42,074 nt of DNA from Micromonospora pattaloongensis (GCF_900107255.1 NZ_FNPH01000018.1:1-42074), one strand, 5' to 3'. Positions 10,858 through 18,195 are shown, counted from the first letter of the stretch. Program-made: numbers and translations. The notes: generated by a model from the sequence alone, not told the origin.

Positions 10858-11076
10858 CGGCGCGGCTCCGGCCCGGAACCCGATCACCTTGTGGGTCCCG
10901 TCGCAGAACGGCTTGATCGCCGACTTCCCGCACCGGCACAACGCGACCGTGCGGCGTCCCGTCTCGATGCGTTCGCCCTCGGGCGTCACCACCGCGAAGT
11001 CACCGCGGACCAGCAGCGGCCCGTCCTCGTACGGGGTCACGGTGGCGGCGGGGCGCGGGGGGAGCGGTTCGGGCAT
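10837..11076 (-). CDS. CDGSH-type iron-sulfur protein
   Basis: 79 residues with a single CDGSH motif, C47-R-C49 then C58-D-G-T-H62 (CRCGKSAIKPFCDGTH), the 3Cys-1His ligand set of a [2Fe-2S] cluster. An N-terminal beta part (VTPYEDGPLLVRGDFAVVTPEGE) is usual for the small bacterial form. It probably works as an electron carrier or redox sensor. ATG at 11076 is preferred over an in-frame GTG/ATG near 11160, whose extra 28 residues are partly encoded by the 31-bp tandem duplication. It is convergent with the haem-oxygenase-like gene and overlaps its 3' end. Confidence 0.85.
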   Translation of the reverse strand: MPEPLPPRPAATVTPYEDGPLLVRGDFAVVTPEGERIETGRRTVALCRCGKSAIKPFCDGTHKVIGFRAGAAPLGRDEQ

Positions 11077-11111
11077 GGGCGGCAAGTGCCCGGACCCCAC
11101 CGTCTCGAAAC

Positions 11112-11173
11112 GCCACCGCACCGCGTCACGGTCGACCGCCGTGCCACCGCACCGCGTCACGGTCGACCGCCGT
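11112..11173. repeat. Perfect tandem duplication of 31 bp
   Basis: The 31-base unit at 11112-11142 is repeated exactly at 11143-11173, beginning GCCACCGCACCGCGTCACGG. It lies between the CDGSH start (11076) and the gene at 11281. No base has diverged, so it is a recent event or under constraint. Confidence 0.9.
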
Positions 11174-11280
11174 GCCGGCGGAGAGCGTCCGATTGTCCGA
11201 CCGCGACGCGCCTGATGTGCCGTTTGGACCCGTCGAGGGCGGGAAGCCGTCCGTGGTCACGGATGAGGGGAGCGGGACGG

Positions 11281-12690
11281 GTGCGGGAGAAGACCGGGTG
11301 GCTCGCGACCGGCGGCGTGCCGGCGCCGCAGCAGATCGTCTCGCCGGACAGCCATTCCCGGGTGCTGCTCGCCGCGGCGGCCCGCGCGTTGCACGGCCGG
11401 GACTGTGACGACTTGCGTTATCTGCCGACCCTGTCCCGGTTCCGCAGCACGCCGGAGCCGCTGCGGCGGGCCGCGCTCGCCCGGGCGGCCGCGCGCGCGG
11501 CGGTCGCGCCGGACCGGGTCGGCGACGTCGACGCCGACCGGATCGCCCAGTGGGTGGTGGAGCAGTACCCGCAGCGGTGGTACCCGGGCGTGGTGGTGGG
11601 CTCGCCGCACGGCGGGGCGGTGCACCTCGCGACCGCGATGGGGGTGCCCTGGCTGCCGTCGGAGTTCGAGATGGCGGTGCACTGGCCGCACGGGTCGGTC
11701 GACGACGCGGCGGGCGCGCTGGTGTACGGGGGCACGATGGCCGACCGGTTCCTCCCGCCCAACCCGGCACTGGCGGTGCGTCAGGTGCACGACCCGGCCG
11801 GCCGCGGTCACCTGGTGGGCTGCACCATCACCCTGGTTGCCCGGTGGCGCCGGCTACCCGATCCGTACCGGCGGTTCCTCGGCGCCTGTCTGGCCCCGGC
11901 GGCGCCGATGCTGATGCTGCGTGACGCGCGCACCTGGCCGGTGCTCGACGCGGGCACGCGGCACAGCTTCCAGGTCGGGGCGCCGGCCAGCGGGTTGGAC
12001 CCGGACGACTACGTGCCGGGCAGCGAGCGGTTCGGGCAGGTGCTGCGGCACACCGGCGGGGACCGCGCGCGCTGGCGCGCTCCGGCGCTGGCGTGCCCGA
12101 CGGGCTTCGCGGAGCACAGCGTGGAGCCGGCGTTCGAGGAGTCCCTGCGGGGCTGGGCGGAGGCGGCGGGCAGCGCGCTGCACCGGGTGCTGTTCCCGCG
12201 GCCGGAGGCGCTGAGCGCCGCGACCGCCGACCTGTATCGCGGCTGGCTGCGCGCGGCGGGCAAGACCGGTAACCGGTGCGTCGTGGAGTGCGGCCGGCTG
12301 ATCGACCCGTGGCAGGTGGTGCGGGCGGGGATGGTGCCGTACTGGTGCGAGAACGCGGCCCGGCGCACCGTGGCGGCCGCGGAGTGGTGGCTGGCCGGCA
12401 GCGCGGCCTTCAGCTCGGTGGATGTGCTGCCCGAGCCGCCCGGACTGGAGTCGGAGGCGGTCGCCGGGCTGGCGCAGTGGCGGGCGGTGGCGTCGTTCGG
12501 CCGGCGGCGCGCGGCGCTGGACCGGGTGGCCGTGCGGGGCTATCCCGGCAGTCCCGTGCCGACCCGGCGCGCCACCGAGGTGCTCCGCGGCCAGCCGTAC
12601 GACCTGCCCCGTCCGGCGCCGTTGCCGCTGCCGGCCGCGCTGGCGGGACTGCGCGACAGCGGGACGCCCCTGGGGCTGCTCGTGTGCTGA
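11281..12690 (+). CDS. Uncharacterised 469-residue protein
   Basis: I do not recognise the family. GTG at 11281 follows GAGGGGAG (11265-11272). The first 100 residues are helical and Arg/Ala-rich. A glycine-rich strand-turn-helix follows (GVVVGSPHGGAVHLATAMGV, about 100-120), then an acidic/aromatic region (PSEFEMAVHWPHGS). Later come VGCTITLVARWRRL, DARTWPVLDAG, and a conserved-looking block NRCVVECGRLIDPWQVVRAGMVPYWCENAARR. No signal peptide or membrane helix is evident. The frame has strong native codon use throughout, so it is a real gene. It stands alone between the CDGSH gene and the sigma factor. Confidence 0.75.
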   Translation: MREKTGWLATGGVPAPQQIVSPDSHSRVLLAAAARALHGRDCDDLRYLPTLSRFRSTPEPLRRAALARAAARAAVAPDRVGDVDADRIAQWVVEQYPQRWYPGVVVGSPHGGAVHLATAMGVPWLPSEFEMAVHWPHGSVDDAAGALVYGGTMADRFLPPNPALAVRQVHDPAGRGHLVGCTITLVARWRRLPDPYRRFLGACLAPAAPMLMLRDARTWPVLDAGTRHSFQVGAPASGLDPDDYVPGSERFGQVLRHTGGDRARWRAPALACPTGFAEHSVEPAFEESLRGWAEAAGSALHRVLFPRPEALSAATADLYRGWLRAAGKTGNRCVVECGRLIDPWQVVRAGMVPYWCENAARRTVAAAEWWLAGSAAFSSVDVLPEPPGLESEAVAGLAQWRAVASFGRRRAALDRVAVRGYPGSPVPTRRATEVLRGQPYDLPRPAPLPLPAALAGLRDSGTPLGLLVC

Positions 12691-12782
12691 CGGTTTCCGC
12701 GCAATCACCCGCTGTGGAAATTTCACCTGCCTTTTTCGGCCCGATGGATTGGGGCGGCCGAGCCGGGGCAGTAGGGTCCGGC

Positions 12783-12842
12783 GTAGGGAAGCAGCGCGTA
12801 CGGCGCGGACTGGTAGCGGGGGGTCGCTGCCCGGTTCCCTAC
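12783..12842 (+). other. Folded leader element upstream of the sigma factor gene
   Basis: GTAGGGAA (12783-12790) pairs with TTCCCTAC (12835-12842), and directly inside it GCAGCG (12791-12796) pairs with CGCTGC (12825-12830). This gives a 14-bp stem broken only by a CCGG bulge on the 3' side. It ends 77 bases before the sigma start. It may be an mRNA control element or an operator. A GAAATTTC palindrome in an AT-rich patch lies further upstream at 12717-12724. Confidence 0.4.
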
Positions 12843-12919
12843 CGCGGGCGTTCGCCGCTGTGCACCCTCATCCACCGGATGCGCGCGAGCTCGGAGCCGG
12901 ATTACCCGGGAGGGGCGGA

Positions 12920-14062
12920 ATGTCCGGACACAAGCGGGCAGTAACACGGCCGGAGGGCGTACTCGAGGATCTGGACGGCGCGGCGCTGTCGTACGCCGCA
13001 CAGATCGCGGACCGCCCGGCGGCCGAGCGGCAGGCACTCCGCGAAGACCTGGTGCAGCTGGCGCTGCCGTTCGCCGGTCGGCTGGCCCGTCGTTACCGCG
13101 GACGGGGGGAGCCGCTGGAGGACCTCGAACAGGTCGCGCGGCTCGGACTGGTCAAGGCGGTCGACCGCTACGACCCGGAGCGTGGGTCGTTCACCGCGTA
13201 CGCGGCGGTGACGATCACGGGTGAGATCAAGCGGCACTTCCGGGATCGCACCTGGGGTGTGCACGTGCCGCGTCGCCTGCAGGACCTCACGATCGAGGTC
13301 AGCCAGGCCACGGCGGTGCTGACCACCGAGCTGTCCCGGTCGCCGACCGTCGCCGAGCTGGCCGCGCGGCTGGACACGTCCGAGGAGGACATCCTCGCCG
13401 CGCTCGAATCGGCGGCCGGCTACACCCCCGCCTCGCTGAACGGGCCGGTCGGGGACGACGGGCCGGCGGAGTTGGGGGACATGTTCGGCGCGCTCGACGC
13501 CGACCTGGAGTCCGTCGACGACCGGCTCACGGTCAGCGGGTTGCTCTACCGGCTGCCGGCGCGGGAGCGGCGCATCCTGGCGATGCGGTTCTACGGCAAC
13601 TACACCCAGTCCGATATCGCGGCCGAATTCGGCATCTCGCAGATGCACGTCTCCCGGCTGCTGTCGCGCACGCTCACCTGGCTGCGCCAGGCGATGCTCA
13701 CCGACACGCCGCCGCGGTGGGAGTCGGGCGGCCAGCTCGACGGCCAGGGCCTGCGGCTCTCGGTGCAGCGGTGCGGCGAGCATCCGAGCGGCTGGGTGGT
13801 GGTGGCGGTCGGCGGCGAGGTCGACCGGGACACCGCCGACCAGCTCCGCGAGGTGGTGGTGGACACGGTCACCGCCGCGGAGTCGAACGACGTGGTGATC
13901 GACCTGGAGGGCGTGCCGTTCATCGACGCGGCCGGTATCGGTGCGCTGCTGGCCAGTCACGAGGCGGCGCGGCGCAGCACGACGCGGCTGCGGGTCGCCA
14001 AGGCCCAGCCGTACGTGCGGCGCAGCCTCACGGTGGCGGGCCTGGCCCCGCTTCTGGAGTGA
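12920..14062 (+). CDS. SigB/SigF-type sigma factor fused to a C-terminal STAS domain
   Basis: 380 residues. Sigma region 2 spans about 45-110 (LPFAGRLARRYRGRGEPLEDLEQVARLGLVKAVDRYDP), region 3 about 115-180, and region 4 about 205-258 (LPARERRILAMRFYGNYTQSDIAAEFGISQMHVSRLLSR). A STAS domain follows at about 278-378 (GWVVVAVGGEVDRDTADQLR, VVIDLEGVPFIDAAGIGALL). The normal phospho-acceptor DS[ST]G reads D336-A-A-G, so it cannot be phosphorylated there. Typical SigB/SigF proteins end after region 4 at about 260 residues. ATG at 12920 follows GGGAGGGG. The upstream frame (12422-12919) is the shadow of the preceding gene's end. It probably directs the general stress promoters seen in this window; that is inference. 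Confidence 0.9.
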   Translation: MSGHKRAVTRPEGVLEDLDGAALSYAAQIADRPAAERQALREDLVQLALPFAGRLARRYRGRGEPLEDLEQVARLGLVKAVDRYDPERGSFTAYAAVTITGEIKRHFRDRTWGVHVPRRLQDLTIEVSQATAVLTTELSRSPTVAELAARLDTSEEDILAALESAAGYTPASLNGPVGDDGPAELGDMFGALDADLESVDDRLTVSGLLYRLPARERRILAMRFYGNYTQSDIAAEFGISQMHVSRLLSRTLTWLRQAMLTDTPPRWESGGQLDGQGLRLSVQRCGEHPSGWVVVAVGGEVDRDTADQLREVVVDTVTAAESNDVVIDLEGVPFIDAAGIGALLASHEAARRSTTRLRVAKAQPYVRRSLTVAGLAPLLE

Positions 14063-14092
14063 GGGCGCGACGGCGGGCGTCAACGGCGGCGC

Positions 14093-14124
14093 GGACGGCG
14101 CCGGCTCCGCCGCCGGCGCCGTCC
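14093..14124. terminator. Bidirectional hairpin between the sigma-STAS and ctaD genes
   Basis: GGACGGCGCCGG (14093-14104) pairs perfectly with CCGGCGCCGTCC (14113-14124) around an 8-base loop, three bases from the ctaD stop. It lies between convergent genes and has no T-run, as is common in high-GC actinomycetes. Confidence 0.75.
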
Positions 14125-14126
14125 CC

Positions 14127-16133
14127 TCATTTGCCCTCGTCCGATGGCCGGCCCGTGCGCCACCGCTTGTTCGTCTCCCGGCCGCCGCGTTCGCTGTCGA
14201 TCGGGTTGTCCGGCAGTTCGGTCTCGTCGTACTGCGGTCGCCGTACCTCCTCGGGTCGGGGCACCCGGACCGGGCGGGCGCCGGAGTCCGGCGGCGGCCG
14301 GTGCTCGGCGGCCTCCGGGGCGCCGTACGCGCCCTCCTCGCTCGGCACGTCCGACGGGTTGGACCGGCCCAGCTGCGGGCGCAGCTCGTCGGAGAGCTTC
14401 TGCGTCTGCGTGGTCTCCCGCTGCGGCAGGTCGTGCCCCAGGTCCGACACGAGGTGGCCGTACTTGTCGTCGAAGGAGGGGCGCTCGGAGCGGATCCGCG
14501 GCATCCGGTCGAAGTTGCGCAGGGGCGGCGGGGTGGGCGTCGACCATTCCAGAGAGTTGCCGAAGCCCCAGGGGTCCCGCACGGTGACGACGCGGCCGAA
14601 GCGCCAGGACTTCCAGACGTTCCACATGAAGAACAGCGTGGAGACGGCCAGGATGAACGAGCCGATCGTCGAGATGTAGTGCCAGGTCGTGAACTGGTCG
14701 GTCGGGCGGTAGTCGGCGTACCGGCGGGGCATGCCGCGGTTGCCGAGCCAGTGCTGGACCAGGAAGGTCATGTGGAAGCCGACGAACATGGTCCAGAAGT
14801 GGATCTTCCCGAGTCGTTCGTCGAGCATGCGGCCGGTCATCTTGGGGAACCAGAAGTACATTCCGGCGAACGCCGCGAAGACGATGGTCCCGAACAGCAC
14901 GTAGTGGAAATGCGCCACGACGAAATAGCTGTCGTGGACGTGGAAGTCGATGGGCGGGCTGGCCAGCAGCACCCCGGTCAACCCGCCGAGCAGGAAGGTG
15001 ACCAGGAAGCCGATCGAGAACAGCATCGGGGTCTCGAAGGTCAGCTGCCCCTTCCACATCGTGCCGATCCAGTTGAAGTACTTCACCCCGGTCGGGACGG
15101 CGATGATGAAGGTGGCGATGGAGAAGAACGGCAACACCACGAGCCCGGTGGCGAACATGTGGTGCGCCCACACCATCAGCGAGTAGCCGGTGATCACGAC
15201 CAGCGCGAACACCATGCCCTTGTAGCCGAAGAGCGGTTTGCGGCTGAAGACCGGAATGACCTCGCTGATGATGCCGAAGAACGGCAGCGCCACGATGTAG
15301 ACCTCGGGATGACCGAAGTACCAGAACAGGTGCTGGTAGATCAGTGGCCCGCCGTGGTCGGCGCTGTAGACCTGGGCGCCGAGCAGGCGGTCGGCCAGCA
15401 GCGCGAACAGGGTGGCCGACAGCAGCGGGAAGACGAGGATCGCCAGCAGCGTGGTGACCAGCATGGCCCAGGTGAACAACGGCATCCGGAACATGGTCAT
15501 GCCCGGTGCGCGCAGCGTGACGATCGTGGTGATGAGGTTGACCGAGCCCAGGATCGTGCTGAGACCGGAGACGGCCAGGCCCACCACCCACAAGTGCCCG
15601 CCGATGCCGGGCACGTGTTCCGAGCGGCTGAGGGGCGGGTACGCCGTCCAGCCGAAGTCGGCGGCGCCGCTGGGGGTGAAGAAGGACCCGAGGACGATCA
15701 GCCCGCCCCAGAAGTAGAGCCAGAAGGCGAGCGAGTTCAGGCGCGGGAACGACACGTCGGGGGCGCCGATCTGGATGGGCACCAGGTAGTTCGCGAAGCC
15801 GAACACCAGCGGCGTGGCGAACAGGAACATCATCAACGTGCCGTGCATGGTGACCAGCTGGTTGTACTGCTCGGGGGAGAGGAACTGCAGCCCGGGACGG
15901 CCGAGCTCGGCGCGCATCAGCAGCGCCATGAAACCCGCGGCGATGAAGTAGAAGAACGACGTCGCGAGATAGAGCAGCCCGATCTGCTTGGCGTCGGTGG
16001 TGCGCAGCAGACTGGTCAGCACGCCGCCGCGGGGCATCCGCCGGATCGGCCCGGGGTAGCCCGGCATGCTCCCGGGCGTGACGACGATCGGACGCCGTTC
16101 TTGATCCGGCGCTGGCGCCACTCGCTTGACCAT
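14127..16133 (-). CDS. ctaD: Cytochrome c oxidase subunit I (aa3 type)
   Basis: 668 residues, twelve membrane helices. The haem and copper ligands are visible: TMHGTLMMF (low-spin haem His), [17 protein letters not shown] with the CuB His and His-Tyr pair, WAHHMFATG (two CuB His), and [11 protein letters not shown] (haem a3 and a His). It reduces O2 to water in the membrane. A hydrophilic tail of about 100 residues follows the last helix. No ctaC, ctaE, ctaF or qcr genes are present here, so it is a detached or extra copy. ATG at 16133 is chosen (GGGGTGAGG upstream); GTG at 16142 is possible. A SigB/SigF-type promoter precedes it. Confidence 0.93.
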   Translation of the reverse strand: MVKRVAPAPDQERRPIVVTPGSMPGYPGPIRRMPRGGVLTSLLRTTDAKQIGLLYLATSFFYFIAAGFMALLMRAELGRPGLQFLSPEQYNQLVTMHGTLMMFLFATPLVFGFANYLVPIQIGAPDVSFPRLNSLAFWLYFWGGLIVLGSFFTPSGAADFGWTAYPPLSRSEHVPGIGGHLWVVGLAVSGLSTILGSVNLITTIVTLRAPGMTMFRMPLFTWAMLVTTLLAILVFPLLSATLFALLADRLLGAQVYSADHGGPLIYQHLFWYFGHPEVYIVALPFFGIISEVIPVFSRKPLFGYKGMVFALVVITGYSLMVWAHHMFATGLVVLPFFSIATFIIAVPTGVKYFNWIGTMWKGQLTFETPMLFSIGFLVTFLLGGLTGVLLASPPIDFHVHDSYFVVAHFHYVLFGTIVFAAFAGMYFWFPKMTGRMLDERLGKIHFWTMFVGFHMTFLVQHWLGNRGMPRRYADYRPTDQFTTWHYISTIGSFILAVSTLFFMWNVWKSWRFGRVVTVRDPWGFGNSLEWSTPTPPPLRNFDRMPRIRSERPSFDDKYGHLVSDLGHDLPQRETTQTQKLSDELRPQLGRSNPSDVPSEEGAYGAPEAAEHRPPPDSGARPVRVPRPEEVRRPQYDETELPDNPIDSERGGRETNKRWRTGRPSDEGK

Positions 16134-16174
16134 TGGCCTCACCCCGTCACAGCCGGATCAGAAACGAGGCGCGG

Positions 16175-16199
16175 CTACCCGGCGAAGCCGGGTTGAAAC
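16175..16199 (-). promoter_or_regulatory. SigB/SigF-type promoter for ctaD
   Basis: On the minus strand GTTT (16199-16196), a 15-base spacer and GGGTAG (16180-16175) match the GTTT-N15-GGGTA pattern. The predicted start is about 35 bases before the ctaD ATG. Confidence 0.55.
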
Positions 16200-16204
16200 C
16201 CGGA
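16178..16204. terminator. Two overlapping perfect hairpins behind the STAS-RsbW gene
   Basis: CCCGGC-GAA-GCCGGG (16178-16192) and CCGGGT-TGAA-ACCCGG (16189-16204) are both perfect 6-bp stems and share four bases, so only one can form at a time. They lie 30 bases after the STAS-RsbW stop and overlap the ctaD promoter. Termination of the upstream transcript is the simplest role. Confidence 0.5.
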
Positions 16205-16233
16205 GAAGGCGACTTTTCCGGGGCGCTCGGCCG

Positions 16234-16977
16234 TTATGCGGCGAGGCTCGCCCAGACCACCTTGCCGTCCGCCGCGGGCAGGCTGCCCCAGAACCGCGCG
16301 AGCTGCCGGATCAACAGGATCCCGCGGCCTCCCGTGTCGGTCAGGTCGGGGGCCACGGTCCGGGGCGCGGCGACGCTGCCGTCGTGGACCGCGACGTGCA
16401 GGTACGGCTGGCGCAGGCTCAGGGTGACCTCCAGGGGCGTGCCGGCATGGCGTACGCCGTTGGCGACCAGCTCACTGACCACGACCCGGGCGGCGTCGGC
16501 GACCTCGGGGAGCTTCCACCGGCCGCACGCCTCGGTCGCGAGTTCGCGGGCCTGCCGGCACGCGTCGCGGACCGGCTGCAGGCGGGCGCGCAGTCGTGGG
16601 GCGGCACCGGCGCTCCGCGCGTCGCGCAGCGCGGCGTCGAGGGTGGCCCGGACCGGCAGGAGGCGGCGCACCGGCGAGCCGGCCAGCTGTTGGGCGGTCA
16701 CGTGGTCGGGGGCGCAGAGCAGGACCGGCACGGCGGGCCAGGCGGCGGCCTGGCGGGCCAGCGCGCCGAAGACCGCCAGCGTCGACGGGTGGCGCACGGT
16801 GAGCCCACCCAGATCGATCACGAGGGCCTCAGGCTGATCGGCGAGGCACCGCTGCAATCGGGTGCGGACGGCGGCCGTGGTCGAGGTGTCCAGAACACCG
16901 GACAACCGTGCGACGGTCACCGGCAGCCGCTCGTTGACCCGTCGCTCGTTCACCTGGCATTCCATCCGGCTCGGCAT
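16234..16977 (-). CDS. STAS-HATPase fusion: RsbW-like anti-sigma regulator
   Basis: 247 residues. An N-terminal STAS-like domain (about 18-105, ALVIDLGGLTVRHPSTLAVF) is joined to an RsbW-type ATP-binding domain (about 125-247). The ATPase has its N box ELVANGVRHAG (169-179), a DG-S loop (HDGSVAAPR) and the glycine box TGGRGILLI (215-223). The phospho-acceptor position of the STAS part reads HPST, with Pro where Ser belongs. RsbW proteins bind a sigma factor and phosphorylate a STAS antagonist. Start at 16977 has GGGGAGGTG upstream; the open frame to 17061 lacks one. It is 67 bases after the free STAS gene, on the same strand, so likely one operon. Confidence 0.85.
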   Translation of the reverse strand: MPSRMECQVNERRVNERLPVTVARLSGVLDTSTTAAVRTRLQRCLADQPEALVIDLGGLTVRHPSTLAVFGALARQAAAWPAVPVLLCAPDHVTAQQLAGSPVRRLLPVRATLDAALRDARSAGAAPRLRARLQPVRDACRQARELATEACGRWKLPEVADAARVVVSELVANGVRHAGTPLEVTLSLRQPYLHVAVHDGSVAAPRTVAPDLTDTGGRGILLIRQLARFWGSLPAADGKVVWASLAA

Positions 16978-17044
16978 CGCGCACCTCCCCCTAGCGGCTG
17001 GCCGTTCGTTACCCGTGCGCCACTGGCCGGAAACGGCGGTGGGG

Positions 17045-17389
17045 CTAGTGCCGCCCGTCATGCCGGTCGACGTCGCCGGGCAGGCCGAGCGCTTCGGCCA
17101 CGCCGGTGACCTGCAGGACGTGGTTCACGACGCGCTGCGGGTTGCGCACGGTCAGCGCGGCGCCACGGGCCAGCGCGGCGCGCCGCCCCTCGAGCAGTAC
17201 CCGCACGCCGGTGGAGTCGAGAAAGGGCACGCCCGCGAGGTCGACGATCACCTCACGCACACCGCGGTTGGCGAGCGCCGCGGTCAACGCCTGGCCCAGC
17301 AGGGTCTCGGTGCCCAGGTCCACGTCGCCGTGGACGTGCAGGATCAGGCGTCCGGTTCCGTCGACCTCGGTGCGCGTATCGAGCGTCAT
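17045..17389 (-). CDS. STAS anti-sigma factor antagonist (RsbV/BldG-like)
   Basis: 114 residues forming one STAS domain, normal length for anti-anti-sigma factors. The phospho-acceptor motif is intact: VPFLDSTGVRVL with D58-S59-T60-G61. It is expected to be phosphorylated by an RsbW-type kinase and, when unphosphorylated, to pull the kinase off its sigma factor. ATG at 17389 follows GAGGTGAGGG. It is the first gene of a pair with the STAS-RsbW fusion downstream. The upstream bases hold GGGTAA on the minus strand without a matching GTTT. Confidence 0.92.
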   Translation of the reverse strand: MTLDTRTEVDGTGRLILHVHGDVDLGTETLLGQALTAALANRGVREVIVDLAGVPFLDSTGVRVLLEGRRAALARGAALTVRNPQRVVNHVLQVTGVAEALGLPGDVDRHDGRH

Positions 17390-17461
17390 CTCACCCTCAC
17401 CTCGGAGCGGTAACGGGAGGCAAGGTTACCCAAGTCGGGGCGCGACGGGGTGACGCCACCT

Positions 17462-17496
17462 CGCCACCGCCGGCGCGTTTCGCGCCAGCGGTGGCG
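17462..17496. terminator. Strong hairpin between DUF4383 and STAS genes
   Basis: CGCCACCGC and GGCGCG pair with CGCGCC and GCGGTGGCG around a TTT loop, 15 bp with one C/A mismatch. It lies 22 bases after the DUF4383 stop on the minus strand and would isolate that gene from the STAS operon. Confidence 0.7.
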
Positions 17497-17517
17497 GGCG
17501 TGCCGACCCGGGTCGGC

Positions 17518-17979
17518 TCACCCTCCGGCGCGCTCCCGGCTGCCGAGGATGCCGAGGCTGATCATGCCGACGCCGAGGAAGAGGTGCAGCCAGTTGTCCG
17601 CGGTGTTGAACGGCACGAAGTTGGCGGGGCTGGTCTGGTGCACCGCCAGCCCGTACAGCCAGAGCACGAGGTAGACGGCGCCGCCGCCGATCAGGTAGGT
17701 GCGGGCGGTCACGACGCGGCGCGCCATCGCCAGGCCCGCGATGCCGAAGCCGATGTGCACGAGGTTGTGCAGCACGGACACCTGGAACACACCGAGCAGC
17801 TTCGCGCCCGACTCGTGACCCGCGAGGTACATGTCCCCGTAGTTCGTGGTGATGCCGGGGATGAATCCGAGGATGCCGACCAGCAGGAAGGTCGCGCCCA
17901 CGACGGTCGCCATGGTCGAGACCAGGGGTCGGGTCGCCGTGCGCCCGCCGGCCATCGTCGCGCCGGTTCTACTCACCAT
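17518..17979 (-). CDS. DUF4383 membrane protein
   Basis: 153 residues with four hydrophobic segments (about 25-45, 65-85, 92-112, 128-147). LVGILGFIPGIT, LLGVFQVSVLHNLVHIGFGIAGL and NTADNWLHLFLGVGMISLG are the hallmarks of DUF4383, an actinobacterial membrane family often found among stress genes; its activity is unknown. ATG at 17979 is preceded by GGAGGTGA. A SigB/SigF-like promoter lies at 18039-18015. A terminator-like hairpin follows, so it is probably monocistronic. Confidence 0.88.
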   Translation of the reverse strand: MVSRTGATMAGGRTATRPLVSTMATVVGATFLLVGILGFIPGITTNYGDMYLAGHESGAKLLGVFQVSVLHNLVHIGFGIAGLAMARRVVTARTYLIGGGAVYLVLWLYGLAVHQTSPANFVPFNTADNWLHLFLGVGMISLGILGSRERAGG

Positions 17980-18014
17980 CTCGCGTCACCTCCAGTGGAA
18001 GGAATCGGTACCGC

Positions 18015-18039
18015 GTTCCCGACTCCCTTTGGCGCAAAC
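18015..18039 (-). promoter_or_regulatory. SigB/SigF-type promoter for the DUF4383 gene
   Basis: Minus strand GTTT (18039-18036), 15-base spacer, GGGAAC (18020-18015), one mismatch from GGGTAC. It ends 35 bases before the ATG. Confidence 0.45.
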
Positions 18040-18110
18040 GCGAGGACTGCTCCGGCGTGTCGGAGCCGAGCGCTCAGGCGTTGCGCGCGGACCGTCACCG
18101 GGCGGCCCAG

Positions 18111-18167
18111 CCGGCGATGACGTTCATGCGAACGGACGCGGTCGCGGGACGACCGCGTCATCGCCGG
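18111..18167. other. 57-base element with a three-way-junction fold
   Basis: Three perfect stems close on one another. P1 is CCGGCGAT/ATCGCCGG (18111-18118 with 18160-18167). P2 is CGTTC/GAACG (18121-18125 with 18130-18134). P3 is GACGCGGTCG/CGACCGCGTC (18135-18144 with 18150-18159). Only two bases outside the hairpin loops stay unpaired. A rival pairing extends P1 to 12 bp (CCGGCGATGACG/CGTCATCGCCGG) and breaks the foot of P3. Either strand can fold. It may be a small RNA, an mRNA switch or a mobile palindromic element. Confidence 0.6.
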
Positions 18168-18175
18168 TTAGCGGA

Positions 18176-18195
18176 TAGTAGTCATATGGCTACTA
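18176..18195. promoter_or_regulatory. 20-bp palindromic operator candidate in an AT-rich patch
   Basis: TAGTAG-T-CATATG-G-CTACTA is symmetric over 20 bases with one unmatched pair (T/G). It lies in the most AT-rich stretch nearby, 16 bases before the small membrane ORF at 18212 and 8 bases after the three-way-junction element. Size and symmetry suit a dimeric helix-turn-helix repressor such as a MarR-type protein. Confidence 0.6.

Noticed and set aside
13941-16196. 751-codon plus-strand frame under ctaD
   Set aside because: His/Glu/Arg-rich antisense of a membrane protein gene; no domain.
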